Below, in pieces: positions 1-8,869 of a DNA stretch of 64,000 nt. The stretch lies in contig JAJXZF010000069.1 of the NCBI GenBank assembly GCA_021780225.1, positions 17,933 through 81,932 of the forward strand. The letters are read 5' to 3'. The notes beneath the pieces are model-generated. The model was not told the DNA's origin and made no database searches. It was given only the letters and a program-made list of their open reading frames with translations. Source of the stretch: Deltaproteobacteria bacterium (GTDB taxonomy: Bacteria > Desulfobacterota > Binatia > Binatales > Binataceae). Numbering within the stretch: position 1 is the stretch's first letter; every line of letters begins with the position of its first letter. Position numbers and translations under genes: made by a program.

Positions 1-2
1 AA

Positions 3-530
3 ATCCTGAATGAGACGGCGGAATATCTGCAAAGCCTGTACGATCAGACGATCGCGATGATGAACGCGGGCGCGCCGCTCGGCGAAATCCTCGCGCAGGC
101 CGCGCCTCCCGCCAAACTGGCCGACCGGCCGTTTTTGCAGGCGGTTTACGACGAGCCCCAATTTATCGTGCGAAATATCTGGCGGCTGGAAGGCGGATGG
201 TACGACGGCCATCCGGCTGACCTGAAACCGGCGGCGCGGGCCGCGCAGGCGCGCGAGATCGCGGAGTTGGCGGGCGGCGCGGACAGGCTGGTGGCGCGGG
301 CGGCGGAGCGGATGGACGCGGGCGAGTTGGCGCTCGCGGCGCATCTAATCGACTGGGCCGTCGCCGCCGCGCCCGACGATCCGGCGGCGCATGCGGCGCG
401 GGCGAAAATCTACGCGGCGCGGGCGCGCGAATCGGCGGCGACGATGACGCACGGGATTTTCTGGGCGGCGGCGGAAGAGTCCGCGGCAAAAGCCGGAATC
501 GAGTTGCCCGCCGAGCCGCGCAAGATTTGA
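3..530 (+). CDS. Alkylsulfatase-type metallo-beta-lactamase-fold hydrolase, C-terminal part (5' truncated by window edge)
   Basis: The frame is open from the first complete codon of the window (base 3), so this is the C-terminal part of a longer protein and the first ATG (57) is internal. The string RNIWRLEGGWYDGHPADLKP matches the dimerisation domain of linear primary alkylsulfatases (SdsA1/Pseudomonas-type family). This domain follows the zinc-binding beta-lactamase fold and precedes a sterol-carrier-like domain. The helical stretch after it (LALAAHLIDWAVAAAPDDPAA) is the family's TPR-like helix pair. The protein ends about 45 residues later, so the usual C-terminal SCP2-like domain is missing, which is seen in shorter members. 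The predicted role is hydrolysis of alkyl sulfate esters or a related metal-dependent hydrolysis. The catalytic half lies outside the window. Confidence 0.75.
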   Translation: MLNETAEYLQSLYDQTIAMMNAGAPLGEILAQAAPPAKLADRPFLQAVYDEPQFIVRNIWRLEGGWYDGHPADLKPAARAAQAREIAELAGGADRLVARAAERMDAGELALAAHLIDWAVAAAPDDPAAHAARAKIYAARARESAATMTHGIFWAAAEESAAKAGIELPAEPRKI

Positions 531-602
531 GCGGCGCCGCGGCGAACGCCGATTCCGGCGCTGGCTTGCTCTTGTCTTTCCGGACTGAGAACCTTTTCGA
601 CG

Positions 603-2441
603 ATGGATCACTCTGACGCCGATCGCGCGGCGCATTCCGCGCCGGCGGCGCGATCTTCCGAGCCGAAAGATTCAAATGGCGCGATGGCCGATGCGGATTT
701 TCAAACGCCCGCCGACAGCGACGCCCGCTGGCGGCGCGCGGCGATCGCCGTTCTGGGTTTGGCGGCGATTCTTTTCTTTGCGCGATTGGGCGCGCGCGCG
801 TTATGGGCGTCGGAATTCCGCTGGGGCGAAATCGCCCGCGAGATGCATCTGCGGGGCAACTACTTCTGGCCGACGATCAACGGGCGTTCCTATTTCGACA
901 AACCGCTCGGCTCGTATTGGCTGATTCTTGGAGTCGGCTGGATTATCGGCGCGGTGAATGAAACGGCGGCGCGGGCGCCGTCGGCGTTCGCGGGCCTGCT
1001 CGCCGCCGCGCTGCTGATCGTGATAGTGCGCCGGCTGTACGACCTGCGCACCGCCGTGATTTCCGCCCTGATACTCTCGACCAGTTTCAGTTTCGTCTTT
1101 TTCTCGCGCAACGCCTCCGCCGACGTTGAGACGATCGCGGGCGAACTGGCGGCGCTGGCGCTGTTTCTGGCGCACGAGAACGACGCCGGCGGCGGATGGT
1201 GGGTGATCGGGCTGTGGCTGATCATGGCCGTCGCCTCGCAGATGAAGGGGCTGCTCGGTTTTGTCCTGCCGCTGGCGATGATTGGCTCGTACCGGTTGCT
1301 GGCGGAGGGATGGGCCGAGGCGATCCGCGGACTCGGCTCCGGATCGCTCGCCGCGCGCTGGCGATGGATCGTCGAACGGCAGCGATGGTTTTTCAACTGG
1401 AGCACGCCGATCGCGATCGCGCTCGCCGCCGCGGTCTATTACGCGCCGTTCGCCATTTCGCAGCACCGAACCGGCTCCGAGCACGGCATCTACATGGTCT
1501 ATCGCGAGAACGTGGAGCGCTATTTCGCCCCGTTCGACCATCGCGGCCCGATCTACCTTTACGTGTACGTGATCTTCGCGCTGATGGCGCCATGGTCGGC
1601 GATGATTCCGGCGGCGCTCGCGCATACGCATCAGCGGCGGAAAATCGGCGCGGGTCAGGCCGTGCAGGATCGTTTCGCGCTCACCTTTTTCTGGGCGACA
1701 TTTATATTTTTCACGCTCTCAGGATCGCGGCGCAGCTACTATATTCTGCCGATTCTGCCGCCGGCCGCGATTCTGGTCGCGCGCGTGCTGCTGGAGGAGC
1801 CGGAGCGGATGACGCCGCTGGCGCGCCGGCTGGTGAGGTTCGGTTTCGGACTGGTGGTCGCGATGGTCGCGGTCGCGGCGCTCGCGTTCATTCCGCCGCA
1901 TCGGTTCATGCCCTATCCCTATTCGGCGTTGCCGCCGGCGCCGGATCGCGGCGTGTACGCGATTTTCTGGATCGGTTCGGTCGCCGCGATTTTATGGGCG
2001 ATGCGCGATTCGCGGCCGCCGCGAACGGCGTTGGCGATCGGCGCGATCGCGTGGCTGTTCATGTTCTACTTTTACGTGTTCGCGATGCCGGCGGGCGACG
2101 CCTATCGCACCGAAAAACCATTCGCCTATCGCATTCGCGCGCTGATCGGCGCCGATACGCAAGGATTGGCCTTTTATCTGAATCAAGGCCCCGTCTATTA
2201 CCTGGGCTTGCCCCGGCCGACGCCGGAGTACGACCGGCTGGCCGATCTGGATCGGGCGGTCGCCGACGGCAAGGTCCGCTGGCTGGTGGTGCGGCGGCGC
2301 GAATTGCCGAAACTGAATTTTCCCTATCGGCAAATTACGGCGGAGACCGCATATCCATGGGATCGCAAGCAGCACGCGCTCAACGCGATGATGTTGCTCA
2401 AAGTGGCGCCGCCGGCCGCGGCCGCGAGGCCTTCAAAATAG
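603..2441 (+). CDS. ArnT/PMT-like integral membrane glycosyltransferase (GT39 / GT83 family)
   Basis: This 612-aa polytopic membrane protein has a short polar N-terminus, then a hydrophobic helix from about residue 42 and roughly ten further hydrophobic segments. The first extracytoplasmic loop reads WASEFRWGEIAREM, followed by NGRSYFDKP. This is the loop that carries the DE-type catalytic acid and substrate-contact residues in ArnT-like transferases. Here the usual Asp-Glu pair reads Ser-Glu. Family members transfer a sugar from a polyprenyl-phosphate donor to lipid A or other acceptors at the outer face of the inner membrane. The gene stands alone, 72 bp after the hydrolase gene. ATG codons at 676 and 684 are possible internal starts, but 603 is kept as the longest frame starting with ATG. 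The acceptor is not deducible. Confidence 0.8.
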   Translation: MDHSDADRAAHSAPAARSSEPKDSNGAMADADFQTPADSDARWRRAAIAVLGLAAILFFARLGARALWASEFRWGEIAREMHLRGNYFWPTINGRSYFDKPLGSYWLILGVGWIIGAVNETAARAPSAFAGLLAAALLIVIVRRLYDLRTAVISALILSTSFSFVFFSRNASADVETIAGELAALALFLAHENDAGGGWWVIGLWLIMAVASQMKGLLGFVLPLAMIGSYRLLAEGWAEAIRGLGSGSLAARWRWIVERQRWFFNWSTPIAIALAAAVYYAPFAISQHRTGSEHGIYMVYRENVERYFAPFDHRGPIYLYVYVIFALMAPWSAMIPAALAHTHQRRKIGAGQAVQDRFALTFFWATFIFFTLSGSRRSYYILPILPPAAILVARVLLEEPERMTPLARRLVRFGFGLVVAMVAVAALAFIPPHRFMPYPYSALPPAPDRGVYAIFWIGSVAAILWAMRDSRPPRTALAIGAIAWLFMFYFYVFAMPAGDAYRTEKPFAYRIRALIGADTQGLAFYLNQGPVYYLGLPRPTPEYDRLADLDRAVADGKVRWLVVRRRELPKLNFPYRQITAETAYPWDRKQHALNAMMLLKVAPPAAAARPSK

Positions 2442-2547
2442 CGCGCCGAGCTCGTCGCGGCGGCGGATCGGGCCGATCGGTCTGCCGATCTAGTGGGGCG
2501 TCCCCTGAATAAGTTTGCACTCCGCGTCCACCTTGCGCTCGGCGTGG

Positions 2548-2570
2548 ATGCCCGGATCAAGTCCGGGCAT
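2548..2570. repeat. REP-like palindrome (9-bp arms, 5-base loop)
   Basis: ATGCCCGGA (2548-2556) and TCCGGGCAT (2562-2570) form a perfect inverted repeat around TCAAG. It lies in the 325-bp intergenic stretch (2442-2766) between convergent genes. No coding frame there looks real. The unit resembles the interspersed GC-rich palindromes (REP/BIME-like) common between genes of GC-rich proteobacteria. It may also act as a bidirectional terminator or mRNA-end stabiliser. Confidence 0.6.
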
Positions 2571-2660
2571 GACCACCTCGGTTCGTCATGGCCGGGCCAG
2601 CCCCGTCAATCTCCAGAACGCCTGGATACGACCGCCGAAATAGCAGGAACGCTGTGCGTC

Positions 2661-2684
2661 ATTGCCGGGCCCAGACCGGGCAAT
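2661..2684. repeat. Second, degenerate REP-like palindrome
   Basis: ATTGCC (2661-2666) pairs with GGCAAT (2679-2684), with a GC-rich centre related to the unit at 2548-2570. Two head-to-tail units in one intergenic gap is the usual arrangement of REP/BIME-type elements. The pairing is shorter than in the first copy, so it is probably an older copy. Confidence 0.45.
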
Positions 2685-2766
2685 CCATCCCTGGTCGGCC
2701 CGCGGTGGGCGGCCTGCGCGCCGAGCTGATCAGGCGTCAGGTGGAAGTTATTGGCGGGGCGCCGGG

Positions 2767-3948
2767 CTAGCCTTTTGGCAATCCGAGCACGCGCTCGCCG
2801 ATAATATTGTGCTGAATCTGATTGGCGCCGGCGTAGATCGTCGGCCCGCGCGCCGCCAGCATCCGCAGCGACCATTTGCCGCTGTCGAGCGCGAACGGCG
2901 CCTCGAAATCCATCTGGCTATACGGCCCCAGCAATTCCATCGCGTACAGCGCGATCGCCAGGTTTAATTCGGTGCCGCACAGCTTCATGATCGAGCCTTC
3001 TGGTCCGGGCGGCACGCCCTTGAGCTGGCGGGTCAACTGGCGATAGCTGGTGTACTTGAGCGCCTCCGCTTCCGATGCGAAGCGCGCGACCCGCTGGCGC
3101 ACGCCAGCGTCATCCCAGGCGACGCCGCCGTTGCGCGGGACGCGCCGAGCGAGATCGATCAATTCGCGCACCTGCTGAGCGGCGGCTTCGCCGTAGTTGC
3201 CCGAGCGCTCGAACATCAGGGTGGTGATCGCCACCTGCCATCCGTTGTTTTTCTGGCCGAGGATATTCGCTTTCGGCACGCGAACGTCTTCGAAGAAGAC
3301 TTCGTTGAAGCCGCGCCCGCCCGTCATCTGCACCAGCGGCCGCACCGTGATGCCGGGGCTGCGCATATCGACCAGCAGGTAGCTGATGCCCTTGTGCTTG
3401 GGGGCGTCGGGGTCGGTGCGGACGAGCAGGAAAATCCAGTCCGCGAACTGCGCCATCGAGGTCCAGACCTTTTGGCCGTTGACCAGAAAGTAATCGCCCT
3501 GATCGTCGGCGCGCGTTTTGAGCGAGGCGAGATCGGAGCCCGAGCCGGGTTCCGAATAGCCTTGGCACCATACTTCGTCGCCGCGCAAAATCGCGGGCAG
3601 ATGGCGGCGCTTCTGCTCGTCCGTGCCCCAGTGCATCAGGGTGGGACCGAGCAGGCTGATGCCCATCCCCATGAAGGGTTCGGTCAAATCGAGGCGGGTT
3701 AGCTCTTCGCGGAAGATCAGCCGCTGCATCACCGTGGCGCCGCGTCCGCCGTATTCCTTCGGCCAGTGCACGGCGACCCATCCGCCTTCATTGAGCTTCT
3801 TGTGCCAGCGCACGCGCGCCTTCCAATCCTCCGGGCTGCCGTCGTCGAGCGGGCTGCGCGCGGGCGGCGCATACTGCCGATTCTCCTCCAGCCAGGCGCG
3901 AACTTCGGCGCGAAATGCTTCATCCTCGGGGCTGTAGTTGAAATCCAT
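2767..3948 (-). CDS. Acyl-CoA dehydrogenase family protein
   Basis: This 393-aa protein has standard acyl-CoA dehydrogenase architecture: an N-terminal helical domain (about 5-120), a central beta domain containing YSEPGSGSDLASLKT (about 132-146, substrate/FAD contact) and a C-terminal helical domain. Members transfer two hydrogens from an acyl-CoA to FAD and pass electrons to ETF in the cytosol. The C-terminal signature reads IYAGANQIQHNIIGERVLGLP, where many members have an Glu-Gly-Thr/Gly string that supplies the catalytic base. The expected Glu is Ala here, so the base must come from elsewhere or the substrate class differs. It is the last gene of a minus-strand cluster with the CitE-like lyase and CoA-transferase, suggesting a shared branched-chain or dicarboxylic acyl-CoA pathway. 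Confidence 0.9.
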   Translation of the reverse strand: MDFNYSPEDEAFRAEVRAWLEENRQYAPPARSPLDDGSPEDWKARVRWHKKLNEGGWVAVHWPKEYGGRGATVMQRLIFREELTRLDLTEPFMGMGISLLGPTLMHWGTDEQKRRHLPAILRGDEVWCQGYSEPGSGSDLASLKTRADDQGDYFLVNGQKVWTSMAQFADWIFLLVRTDPDAPKHKGISYLLVDMRSPGITVRPLVQMTGGRGFNEVFFEDVRVPKANILGQKNNGWQVAITTLMFERSGNYGEAAAQQVRELIDLARRVPRNGGVAWDDAGVRQRVARFASEAEALKYTSYRQLTRQLKGVPPGPEGSIMKLCGTELNLAIALYAMELLGPYSQMDFEAPFALDSGKWSLRMLAARGPTIYAGANQIQHNIIGERVLGLPKG

Positions 3949-4020
3949 ATGATTAGCTTTCCGCCCGCTCGGTCCGGACGGCCTTCACTTTATTCAATCG
4001 CTTTCCGGCGCCGGCGATGC

Positions 4021-4932
4021 TCAGGCGCGGCCGGTGAGTTTCGCCCGCTCCAGCACCGCCTCGTAGATGCGCGCGGTGGCCGCGTCGATCAGGATGCCGC
4101 CGGCGCCGGCCGCGCCGGCGCCGCCCTTTTCGGCGGCGTAGTACGCCTCGCACATCCGGCGCGCCACTTCGATTTCGTTCGGCGTGGGCGCGAAAACGTC
4201 GTTGGCGAGTTCGATCTGGCTCGGATGGATCGCCCATTTGCCGACCGCGCCCAGGGTCGCGGCCCAGACCGCGTCGCGCCGGTAGCCGCCGGGGTCGCGG
4301 AAATTGGCGAAGGGGCCGTCGATCGCGTCGATGCCGGCGGCGCGCGCCGCAACAATCATCCGGCCGCGCGCGAAATGCCACATGTCGCCGGGATAACGAT
4401 TCGGCTCGGATGCTTCAGTCAGTCCTGATCGCACGCCCTGACTGGCGGAAAGATCGCCGAAGCCGAGAATGATCGCTTCCAGCCGCGGGCAGCATCCTGC
4501 GATCTCTTCGACCCGCGCCAGCGCCGCGGTCTCTTCGATCAGCGCTTCAAGTCCGATACGCTGTTTGAGGCCGAGTTTCGCTTCGAGCTGGCTCAACAGC
4601 GTGTCGAAGAACCATACGTCGCGGGGAGCTTTGACCTTGGGCAGGATGATGATGTCGAGCTTGGCGCCGGCGCCTTCCACCACTTCGATAACGTCGTTGT
4701 GGGCCCATTTGGTTTCGGCGGCGTTGACGCGGACGGCGCGGAGCTTGCGGCCCCAATCGAGACCGTTCAAGGCCGCGATGACGTTGGCGCGCGACGATTC
4801 CTTCAGCGCCGGCGCGACCGCGTCTTCGAGATCGAGGAAAACCAGATCGGCGGCGCTGGCGACCGCCTTTTGGACCATCGCCGGGTTGGAAGCCGGCACG
4901 GAAAGTTCGGAACGTCTCAGCCGCACAGCCAT
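4021..4932 (-). CDS. HpcH/HpaI aldolase / CitE-like CoA-ester lyase
   Basis: This 303-aa protein matches the citrate-lyase-beta/malyl-CoA-lyase family. LRRSELSVPASNPAMVQKA at the N-terminus, DLVFLDLEDAVAP (CoA-binding strand with metal-side acidic residues), IIILPKVKAP, LEALIEE (catalytic/metal Glu strand) and GFGDLSAS (metal-binding Asp) follow the family order. Such enzymes cleave or form (3S)-malyl-CoA, citramalyl-CoA or beta-methylmalyl-CoA in a Mg2+-dependent reaction. The CoA-transferase gene ends 19 bp upstream and the acyl-CoA dehydrogenase starts 72 bp downstream, so the three are probably co-transcribed. The exact substrate cannot be assigned from sequence alone. Confidence 0.85.
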   Translation of the reverse strand: MAVRLRRSELSVPASNPAMVQKAVASAADLVFLDLEDAVAPALKESSRANVIAALNGLDWGRKLRAVRVNAAETKWAHNDVIEVVEGAGAKLDIIILPKVKAPRDVWFFDTLLSQLEAKLGLKQRIGLEALIEETAALARVEEIAGCCPRLEAIILGFGDLSASQGVRSGLTEASEPNRYPGDMWHFARGRMIVAARAAGIDAIDGPFANFRDPGGYRRDAVWAATLGAVGKWAIHPSQIELANDVFAPTPNEIEVARRMCEAYYAAEKGGAGAAGAGGILIDAATARIYEAVLERAKLTGRA

Positions 4933-4951
4933 TGCATTTCTCCACTAGCCT

Positions 4952-6145
4952 TCAAGAATTTTCCGGCGCGATTCCCAGTTCGGCGAGAATTTCCGCGCCA
5001 TGCTCGCCGAGGCGCGGCGCGCGCGAATGAACCGCCGCGGGCGTGCCCGCGAGCTTGATCGCCGGTCCGGCGATCGTCAGCGGCGGATTGTCTCCCGGCG
5101 GCTGCACCTCGACCAGCATCCCGCGGGCGCGCGGATGGGGATCGGCGAAGATTTCGCGCGCGGTGTTGACGGGACCGACGGGAACTTTGCCGCCGAGCGC
5201 CGCGACGATTTCAGCGGTCGGCCGCGCCGCGGTCCATTCGCGGATCAGGTTGCGCACGAATTCGCCGTTGGCGACCCGGCGCGGATTGCTGCGCGTGCGA
5301 TCGTCGGCGATCAGCTCCGTGCGGCCCATCGCGCGGCACAACGCCGCCCACTGATTGTCGGTCGGCGCCGCGATCGCAAGCGCGCCGTCGGCGGCCGGGA
5401 AAATGTCGAACGGCACGATGATGCGGCTCGAGTTGCCGGTGGGCGCGATCGTTTTTCCGCTGAGCGAGTACGTGTAAACGATCACCTCGCACAGCGCGAG
5501 CACCGCGTCGTACATCGCGACGTCGAGAAACTGGCCAATGCCGGAGACGCGCGCCGCATGGATCGCGGAAACCACGCCGAGCGCCGCGAGCGTGCCCGGA
5601 TAGATATCGCCGACGCCGGGACCGCAGCGAACGCCCTCGCCGCCCGCCGGGCCGCTCATTCCGACCAATCCGCCCATGCATTGCGCGACGATGTCGAAGG
5701 CCGGCCATTCCGCGTAGGGACTGCGGCCGGTGCGGGGATCGCCGAAGCCGCGCACCGCGGCGTAAACCAGCCGGGGATTGCGCGCGCTCAACGCCTCGTA
5801 GCCGGCGCCGAGCGCGTCCATCACGCCCGAGCGCGCGTTTTCGACCACCGCGTCGGCCTGTTCGATCAGCTTGAACAAAGTCGCGCGGCCGCCGCCGGAT
5901 TTCAGATCGAGCACGATGCTCCGTTTGTTGCGGTTGATGCTGGCGAAGTACGGCGAATAGTCGCAGCCCTGGCGATCGGGAAAGGGCGGGCCGAGCGTGC
6001 GCGCCATGTCGCCGTGCGGCGGCTCGACCTTGATGATGTCGGCGCCAAGATCGCCGAGCAGCATCGTGCAGTACGGGCCGGCGAGCGCCTGAGTGAGATC
6101 GACTATCCTGATATCCGCGAGCGGACCGGTGCGTTTCGGATTCAT
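4952..6145 (-). CDS. CaiB/BaiF family CoA-transferase (class III)
   Basis: The 397-aa protein starts ADIRIVDLTQALAGPYCTMLLGDLGADIIKVE, written here only as landmarks (DLTQALAGPYCTMLLGDLGA), the class III CoA-transferase opening. GVGDIYPGTLAALGV (about 175-190) carries the conserved Asp that forms the mixed-anhydride/aspartyl-CoA intermediate. Members move CoA between carboxylic acids in the cytosol. It is the first gene of the minus-strand cluster with the CitE-like lyase and acyl-CoA dehydrogenase. A role in activating a dicarboxylic or branched acid for that pathway is reasonable, but it is inferred from context. Confidence 0.88.
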   Translation of the reverse strand: MNPKRTGPLADIRIVDLTQALAGPYCTMLLGDLGADIIKVEPPHGDMARTLGPPFPDRQGCDYSPYFASINRNKRSIVLDLKSGGGRATLFKLIEQADAVVENARSGVMDALGAGYEALSARNPRLVYAAVRGFGDPRTGRSPYAEWPAFDIVAQCMGGLVGMSGPAGGEGVRCGPGVGDIYPGTLAALGVVSAIHAARVSGIGQFLDVAMYDAVLALCEVIVYTYSLSGKTIAPTGNSSRIIVPFDIFPAADGALAIAAPTDNQWAALCRAMGRTELIADDRTRSNPRRVANGEFVRNLIREWTAARPTAEIVAALGGKVPVGPVNTAREIFADPHPRARGMLVEVQPPGDNPPLTIAGPAIKLAGTPAAVHSRAPRLGEHGAEILAELGIAPENS

Positions 6146-6275
6146 CGACGATGGGTCGCGTTTCGTGAAATCATAAAAGAATCTGCGAGCTTCGATCTTG
6201 AACCCGCGGCGCTCGCGGCCGGCTTCGGGTCACGTACCAGACCGGCGCGGTTTCTTCAACTGCGCCCGGCGGCGT

Positions 6276-8681
6276 TCAATATCCGGCGCCGTAAAAATAG
6301 ATCTGCTGCGGCGCATTGCGCGCGTTATCGATAATCGCGAGCGCGCCGCTGCGCAGGCCCGGCGTCGCGGGCGCGAAGCTGATTGCGATCGTGCAGCTCC
6401 CGCCCGCCGGCAGAACCGTTCCCGCGCCGCATCCCGACGCCGACGGAACGACCGCGAAATCGGCGCCGCCTTGCTGAATCACGCGCGCAATCGCGAGCGG
6501 CGCGGCGTCATCGGCGGGATTCGTTACCGTTACGATCCGTGCGGCGCTGGAGGTTCCCGCTTGCTGGGGGCCAAAGTGGATCTCGCGCGGCGTGACGATG
6601 GCGGGGTCGGCCGATTGCAGCGGCGTTGGGGTCGCGGTGGGCGTGGGCGACGATGACGGCGTGGGTGTGGGCGTCGGCGACGGACTTACCGTCGGACTCG
6701 GCGTCGGCGTGACGCTGGGCGTGGGGGTCGCAGTCGCGCTTGGAGTCGGCGTGGGCGAGGAGGTCGGCGAAGACGACGGCGTGGGTGTGGGCGATGGCGT
6801 CGGCGATGGCGTGGGGGTTGGACTCGGCGTCGGACTTGGCGATGGCGTCGGGCTGGCCGGCGCGTATGCGGCGACGAACGTCGCCATGTCGATACTGCCC
6901 CATCCGCTCGCCTGATCGTAACCCGGCTCGGCGACAAAGCCCGAGACGCCGTTGAAGCCGTTGTCGCCGGAGGCGATATCGCGCAGGCCGGATCGCGCCG
7001 TGTCGTGCAGCGCGCCCAGTTGATAAACCCGCGGATTGGGATTGCCGATTCGTCCGCTTTCGCTTTGCGCGGCCACGCTCATCACTCCCGCGAGAATCGG
7101 CGCGGCGATGCTCGTGCCGCCGATGCAACAGTTCATCTGCGCCACGCCCGCCTGATTGGGATCGTCGCCCCAGTAGAAACCGGGCGCGAGCGGGCTTGCG
7201 CCCAACGCGACATCCGGCAGATCGCGCATCGAGTCCGGCGGCGTGAGTCCGGATTGATACGCGGGCTTGGCGAAGATCGAGCTGGCGCCGCCGCCGCCCG
7301 CGCCGGTCGGGTCGTCCCACACGCTTTCCGCGACATAGCCGGCGTCGTCGCCCGAAGCGTTGTAAACCGGAGTGAACTGGCTGCCGCCAACCGCGATCAC
7401 GTTCGGGTCGGCGGCGAATTCGCTGACGTTGAGGCTGCTTCCGACCACGCAGGCGGCGCCGGCGCTATTGAGCGTGAGGCCCGCGGAGCCTTCGTCGCCG
7501 GCGGCCACGGCGACGGTTTGCCCTTGCGCGGCCGCCTGGGTCAGGAGCGGATCGAGCGTGCCGGTGTAAAAGCTCGCCGGCCCGCCGCAGAACGAATAGC
7601 TCACGCTGATCGCGCCGCACTGATTGTCGGACACGGCCCGGCTGAGGGCGTCGACCAGGCCGTTGGCGCCGTCGCCGATATAAACCACAAGTCCCGCGCC
7701 GGTCGCGGCCGCATGCGCCCATTCGACGTCGAGCAGCGCCTCGGTTTCGTCCACGGTGCGGCCCGGATTCGCGCCGTCCGCCAGCACCCGCGTCAGGCTC
7801 GGGTCGGCCAGCGCGAAGGTCGAATCGAACAAGGTCACGGCGCTGGTGAGGAAATCCGAATCCTCGACGATCGCCAGGCATTGCCCCGCGCCGTCGAGAC
7901 CCTCCTGAAGGAGCGGCGTTTCGTCGTAAAATGTCCACAGGTCCGCCGGTCCGAACGCTTCGCCTTCGGCGCCGGCGTAAGCGGGCGCGGCGGCCATCGC
8001 GAGCGATCTGCCCGGCGTGCGCAGCGGGCGGACCGTGCGCGCGGCGGGATCCATCGGGACGGCGTGCAGAGTGTTATCGAGACCGCCGACCGACGAAACT
8101 ATCGCGGCGAGGCGCGCGGGCATTTTCGGGTCCGCAAGGTTCGCATAGACGCCACCGTCCGCGCTCGCCGCGATCCGCGTCGCGAAGGCGCGTTCGACAA
8201 CCGCCGCGGCGCCGGTCGCGGTAACGCCGGTCGGCGACCGCGCCGAAATCCGCAACCCCGCGCGCGCAAGCCACGCGGCGACCGCCGCGACTTCCGCCGG
8301 TGTCCGTCCGAAGCGCCGGACGTACTGCTTCGCGGTGAGCCAGCGATGGTAATTCGGCGAGGCGGGATCCTGTATCGTTTCCAGATAGCGCGTCAGGCGC
8401 GCCCGATCGCGCGGCGCGAACGAAAGCCGGATTTCGAGCGGTTCGCCCGGATTGAGCGGCTGGACGACGCCCGCCTCGGCCGACAAAATCGGATGGTTGC
8501 CGCGCAGCGCGACCGCCACCGCGTTGCGCCCGGCGCTGGCGAATCTCGGGAGAACCGGCGTAACGATCGCGGCGACGACGACGGTGAGGGCGAAGGATTG
8601 CGCAATCCGTTTGCGCGCACGGGTTTTGATTATCTTTCGGTATGGATCGGGATAGCGCGAACCCAGACGAATGAATGGCAT
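6276..8681 (-). CDS. Secreted S53 (sedolisin/kumamolisin) serine-carboxyl peptidase with Pro-Thr linker and C-terminal beta domain
   Basis: This 801-aa protein has a positively charged N-terminus and hydrophobic segment (about 25-50) acting as an export signal. An S53 activation domain follows (about 55-215; [20 protein letters not shown] is typical). The catalytic domain spans about 240-605. ETEALLDVE carries the Glu/Asp pair (E314, D318), AAGDEGSAG the oxyanion Asp, and GGTSIAAP the nucleophile near residue 521. [12 protein letters not shown] is the C-terminal calcium-site region. A Ser/Pro/Thr repeat linker (about 606-690) leads to an ASPM-SPD2-Hydin-like immunoglobulin-type domain ([14 protein letters not shown]). 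It is likely an acid-active extracellular or envelope-attached protease that matures by removing its prodomain. It is divergently placed from the DUF2156 gene. Confidence 0.88.
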   Translation of the reverse strand: MPFIRLGSRYPDPYRKIIKTRARKRIAQSFALTVVVAAIVTPVLPRFASAGRNAVAVALRGNHPILSAEAGVVQPLNPGEPLEIRLSFAPRDRARLTRYLETIQDPASPNYHRWLTAKQYVRRFGRTPAEVAAVAAWLARAGLRISARSPTGVTATGAAAVVERAFATRIAASADGGVYANLADPKMPARLAAIVSSVGGLDNTLHAVPMDPAARTVRPLRTPGRSLAMAAAPAYAGAEGEAFGPADLWTFYDETPLLQEGLDGAGQCLAIVEDSDFLTSAVTLFDSTFALADPSLTRVLADGANPGRTVDETEALLDVEWAHAAATGAGLVVYIGDGANGLVDALSRAVSDNQCGAISVSYSFCGGPASFYTGTLDPLLTQAAAQGQTVAVAAGDEGSAGLTLNSAGAACVVGSSLNVSEFAADPNVIAVGGSQFTPVYNASGDDAGYVAESVWDDPTGAGGGGASSIFAKPAYQSGLTPPDSMRDLPDVALGASPLAPGFYWGDDPNQAGVAQMNCCIGGTSIAAPILAGVMSVAAQSESGRIGNPNPRVYQLGALHDTARSGLRDIASGDNGFNGVSGFVAEPGYDQASGWGSIDMATFVAAYAPASPTPSPSPTPSPTPTPSPTPSPTPTPSSSPTSSPTPTPSATATPTPSVTPTPSPTVSPSPTPTPTPSSSPTPTATPTPLQSADPAIVTPREIHFGPQQAGTSSAARIVTVTNPADDAAPLAIARVIQQGGADFAVVPSASGCGAGTVLPAGGSCTIAISFAPATPGLRSGALAIIDNARNAPQQIYFYGAGY
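6618..6858 (-). repeat. Low-complexity Pro/Thr/Ser-coding repeat tract
   Basis: On the minus strand this tract is built of tandem six-base units encoding Ser-Pro and Thr-Pro pairs, giving the flexible linker of the S53 peptidase. Unit codons vary (CC-ending codons alternate), so it is a degenerate minisatellite prone to length change by slippage. It produces long false frames on the plus strand. Confidence 0.8.
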
Positions 8682-8869
8682 GATATTGTCGGCTCAATAT
8701 CGGCGGCTACCGAGTTATATTTCGATTGGCGGGCAGACCCGCGTTCAAATTGCGACTGTGCGGATAGAACGGCCATAGATAGTCAATTCGAGCGCATGAT
8801 TTTATCCATTGGTTCCTCATTATCTATTTCGCGCCGTCGTATTCACTTCCGCGGCCGCGCCGACGCACG

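Noticed and set aside
5000..6334. 444-aa plus-strand frame across the CoA-transferase
   Set aside because: Shadow of the clear CaiB/BaiF gene on the minus strand.
6618..6858. Repeat tract as a CRISPR array or tandem regulatory repeat
   Set aside because: The units are six bases, in frame with the peptidase gene and encode a Ser/Thr-Pro linker; no spacers.
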